Assembly: GCF_004363295.1 (NCBI RefSeq)
Contig: NZ_SNYQ01000001.1
Coordinates: 1-64,000 of the forward strand
Reading direction: 5' to 3'
From: Mesocricetibacter intestinalis
Lineage (GTDB): Bacteria > Pseudomonadota > Gammaproteobacteria > Enterobacterales > Pasteurellaceae
DNA: 64,000 nt
In this document: positions 61,992 to 64,000 of the stretch, piece by piece
Layout of the letters: each line of letters begins with the position of its first letter
Numbering within the stretch: the first letter of the stretch is position 1
The notes under the pieces: model-generated
What the model was told of the DNA's origin: nothing
The model's input: the letters and a program-made list of their open reading frames with translations, nothing else
Database searches by the model: none
Translations under genes and position numbers: made by a program

Positions 61992-63491
61992 TTAATTTTT
62001 TATTTGATAAACCACATCGAGCAGCGAGCCGTCGCGGTAGCGAACCAATGCCACCGGCTTATCGGTGAATTGGATCGGTTGCGGTTTTCCGGTCAGCAGA
62101 TAAGCGCGCTGACAAAGTTGCTCAATATCCATTAGGGCGATACCGGCGGCAGTTAGGGCGGCAATGAGATCCTGTCGTTTCGGATTGACCGCAACGCCCT
62201 GATCCGTCACCAATATATCGATATGTTCCCCCGGAGTTACGCAGGTAATCACTTTTTCCACTACCGTCGGAATCCGTCCGCGCAGCAGCGGTGCTACTAC
62301 AATAGCCAGCTTGGCACAGGCCGCCGTATCGCAATGACCGCCGGAGGCGCCACGCAATATGCCGTCGGAACCGGTCAGTACGTTAACATTGAATGTCGTA
62401 TCTATTTCCAAGGCGCTCAGGATAACGATATCCAGTTGTTCTACCGATGCGCCTTTCGAACTGTAGTTGGCGTACTGATTGGCGGATATTTCAATATGAT
62501 TAGGATTGCGCGCCAGGGATTCGGCCGCCTGCAAATCAAAACTCTGCACATCGAGTAGCTTTTTTATCAGTCCGGCTTCATGTAGGCGCACCATACCTGC
62601 GGTAATGCCGCCGAGGGCAAAGGAGGCGCAGATATTATCGCGCCGCATTTTATCTTGCAAAAAGCGGGTTACCGCCAATGCCGCGCCGCCGGAGCCGGTT
62701 TGCAGGGAAAAGCCCGGCCGAAAATAGCCCGAAGCGAAGATAACCTGCGCACATTTTCTGGCGATTAGCAGTTCACGCGGATCCTTGCTTATCCGTGTGG
62801 CCCCGCCGCCGATTTTTTGCGGATCACCCACCGCATCCACGGTTACGATGAAATCTACCTGATCCTGATTGATACTGGCGGGGTGCAACGGGTAAGGGGC
62901 CACAAGTTCCGTCAGCAATACCACCTTATCGGCATATTCCGCATCTACGCGGGCATAGCCGAGCGAACCGCAGTTATTTTTACCGCCGTAGCCGTTTGCG
63001 TTACCGAAGGGGTCGCAACAGGGCACGCCGAGAAAAGCCACGTCGATTTTCAGTTCGCCGCTTTTAATTAAATGGACGCGTCCGCCGTGAGAATGAATAT
63101 TGACGGGTTCTTGTAGCAGACCGGCGGAAATTTCGTCCGCCAGTTTTCCGCGCAGGCCGGAAGAGTAAATTTTGCGAATCACCCCGTTTTTAATATGCTC
63201 AATCAGGGGAAAATGGCTGTCGATCAGAGAACTGGAAGCTAAGGTTAAGTTTTTGAAACCCATGGCGGCGATTTTGTTCATGACCTGATTAACGATAAAA
63301 TCACCGCCGCGAAAAGCATGATGAAAAGAAACGGTCATACCGTCTTGTAATCCGCTGCGGATAATCGCCTGTTCCAAATCGGCGCACAGTTTTCGGTTTT
63401 GGCTGCTATGTCGGCGGTTATTCTCTTTGGCTTGATGCCGATAGGCGGCGAGTTCGCCCCGGTATCTTGCAATACGTTCTTGTCGGCTCAT
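61992..63491 (-). CDS. citF: Citrate lyase alpha subunit (citrate CoA-transferase) CitF
   Basis: A 499-residue cytoplasmic subunit that moves the acetyl-thioester carrier from acetate to citrate. Typical segments SFHHAFRGGDFIVN, GVPCCDPFGNANG and LTGSDGILRGASGGHCDTA are present. Length is close to E. coli CitF (510). The start overlaps the citE stop by 4 bases (ATGA) and 79 bases separate it from citXG. Confidence 0.97.
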   Translation of the reverse strand: MSRQERIARYRGELAAYRHQAKENNRRHSSQNRKLCADLEQAIIRSGLQDGMTVSFHHAFRGGDFIVNQVMNKIAAMGFKNLTLASSSLIDSHFPLIEHIKNGVIRKIYSSGLRGKLADEISAGLLQEPVNIHSHGGRVHLIKSGELKIDVAFLGVPCCDPFGNANGYGGKNNCGSLGYARVDAEYADKVVLLTELVAPYPLHPASINQDQVDFIVTVDAVGDPQKIGGGATRISKDPRELLIARKCAQVIFASGYFRPGFSLQTGSGGAALAVTRFLQDKMRRDNICASFALGGITAGMVRLHEAGLIKKLLDVQSFDLQAAESLARNPNHIEISANQYANYSSKGASVEQLDIVILSALEIDTTFNVNVLTGSDGILRGASGGHCDTAACAKLAIVVAPLLRGRIPTVVEKVITCVTPGEHIDILVTDQGVAVNPKRQDLIAALTAAGIALMDIEQLCQRAYLLTGKPQPIQFTDKPVALVRYRDGSLLDVVYQIKN

Positions 63492-64000
63492 AAGTTTTCT
63501 CCTTCCTGTTCTTCCCTGATGCCGGATTTGGCGCGTTCAAGCAACATTTTGGCCCGTTCGATTACCGGAGCGTCAATCATTTTTCCGTTTAGCGAAACGA
63601 TACCCAGACCGCATTGTTCAGCTTCTTGCGCCGCCTCAATAATACGCCGTGCCTGTTCGACCTGTTGTTCCGTCGGTGCGAACAGATTGTGCAGTAATTC
63701 AATTTGGCGCGGATTGATCAGCGATTTACCGTCAAAGCCCAATTGCTTGATCAAGGCCGCTTCGCGCAAAAAGCCCGCATCGTTTTCGCTGTCGGAATAA
63801 ACCGTATCAAAGGCTTGGATCCCCGCCGCTCTGGCCGCCTGCAATATGCTGCAGCGGGCAAACAATAATTCCGTACCCTGCGGCGAACGCTCGGTTTTTA
63901 AATTGCGTACATAGTCTTCCGCCCCTAAGGCTATACCCATTAGCCGTTTTGAGGCCGTTGCGATCTGATTGGCCTGAGTTATTCCGAGGGGGGATTCGAT
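63488..64000 (-). CDS. citE: Citrate lyase beta subunit CitE (3' part; gene runs past the window)
   Basis: The reading frame continues without a stop to base 64000 and beyond; only the last about 170 residues are here. In the present part IESPLGITQANQIA carries the conserved Glu, and GIALGAEDY and SLINPRQIELLHNLF fit the HpcH/HpaI/CitE aldolase family. CitE cleaves the citryl-carrier to oxaloacetate and acetyl-carrier. An internal Met at 63940 is not the start. citD and citC would be expected upstream, outside the window. Confidence 0.95.
   Translation of the reverse strand: MESPLGITQANQIATASKRLMGIALGAEDYVRNLKTERSPQGTELLFARCSILQAARAAGIQAFDTVYSDSENDAGFLREAALIKQLGFDGKSLINPRQIELLHNLFAPTEQQVEQARRIIEAAQEAEQCGLGIVSLNGKMIDAPVIERAKMLLERAKSGIREEQEGENL

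Noticed and set aside
63488-63940. A short 150-residue CitE-like protein as a complete gene
   Set aside because: The frame stays open past 63940 to the window edge with matching CitE sequence, so the gene is only cut by the window.

Overview
The window is chromosomal DNA of a Pasteurellaceae bacterium. Reasons: at least 18 exact copies of the Haemophilus-type uptake signal core AAGTGCGGT (either strand), core genes that closely resemble E. coli and H. influenzae proteins, and neighbourhoods known from H. influenzae (an HI1009-HI1015-like acid-sugar operon, a fused citXG). The fairly high GC and the combination of citrate lyase with an ascorbate PTS would fit the Actinobacillus succinogenes / Basfia-Mannheimia succiniciproducens side of the family, but the species cannot be fixed from sequence reading alone. 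I see no rRNA, tRNA, CRISPR array, insertion sequence or prophage. Coding density is high and almost every gene is recognisable.

Layout. 1-2.6 kb: glpR-glpG-glpE neighbourhood with a small membrane protein gene inserted on the opposite strand. 2.9-3.4 kb: an orphan lipoprotein. 3.5-7.7 kb: fructose PTS operon fruBKA, whose FruB carries two HPr domains. 7.9-15.4 kb: housekeeping genes (YfcZ-like, YjgR-like ATPase, YchJ-like, YihY-like, dtd, gltS, murB, rpoH). 15.5-22.7 kb: a complete L-ascorbate regulon (ulaG, ulaR, ulaE, ulaF leftward; ulaA-ulaB fusion, ulaC, ulaD rightward) around a 366-base divergent control region. 22.8-25.4 kb: transketolase and a low-molecular-weight tyrosine phosphatase. 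25.4-36.3 kb: a DeoR-type regulator and a nine-gene rightward operon. Its first six genes (ltnD, otnK, otnC, otnI, denD, GntP-type permease) form the L-threonate/D-erythronate pathway. Its last three genes encode unrelated hydrolases: an exported esterase, a cyclase-family metal hydrolase and a membrane alpha/beta hydrolase, none of known function. 36.4-42.2 kb: YddA/SbmA-like ABC exporter, YidE-type transporter, srmB, trmN6. 42.5-54.7 kb: secE-nusG-rplK-rplA-rplJ-rplL-rpoB-rpoC with an L10-type leader and attenuator-like hairpins. 54.8-59 kb: mfd and gmhA. 59-64 kb: leftward citrate fermentation genes citE (cut by the window end), citF, citXG, citT.

How the parts work together. The window is rich in carbon-uptake modules feeding the pentose-phosphate and triose-phosphate pools. 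Fructose enters as fructose-1-phosphate and becomes fructose-1,6-bisphosphate. Ascorbate enters as ascorbate-6-phosphate and becomes xylulose-5-phosphate, a transketolase substrate, and transketolase is encoded directly after ulaD. Tetronates become dihydroxyacetone phosphate. Citrate is split by citrate lyase, with CitT as likely citrate/succinate exchanger. L-threonate is a chemical breakdown product of ascorbate, so the closeness of the ula and ltn/otn loci may be functional. The strongest candidate for something undescribed is the three-hydrolase cassette at 32.5-36.3 kb, which may release or open esters or lactones of hydroxy-acids before or after uptake.

Regulatory sequence visible by eye includes CRP-like palindromes in front of ula and ltn, a repeat that may be the operator of the ltn regulator, a Cra-like site in front of fruB, and several intrinsic terminators. 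Two or three of the hairpins are built from inverted uptake-signal pairs.
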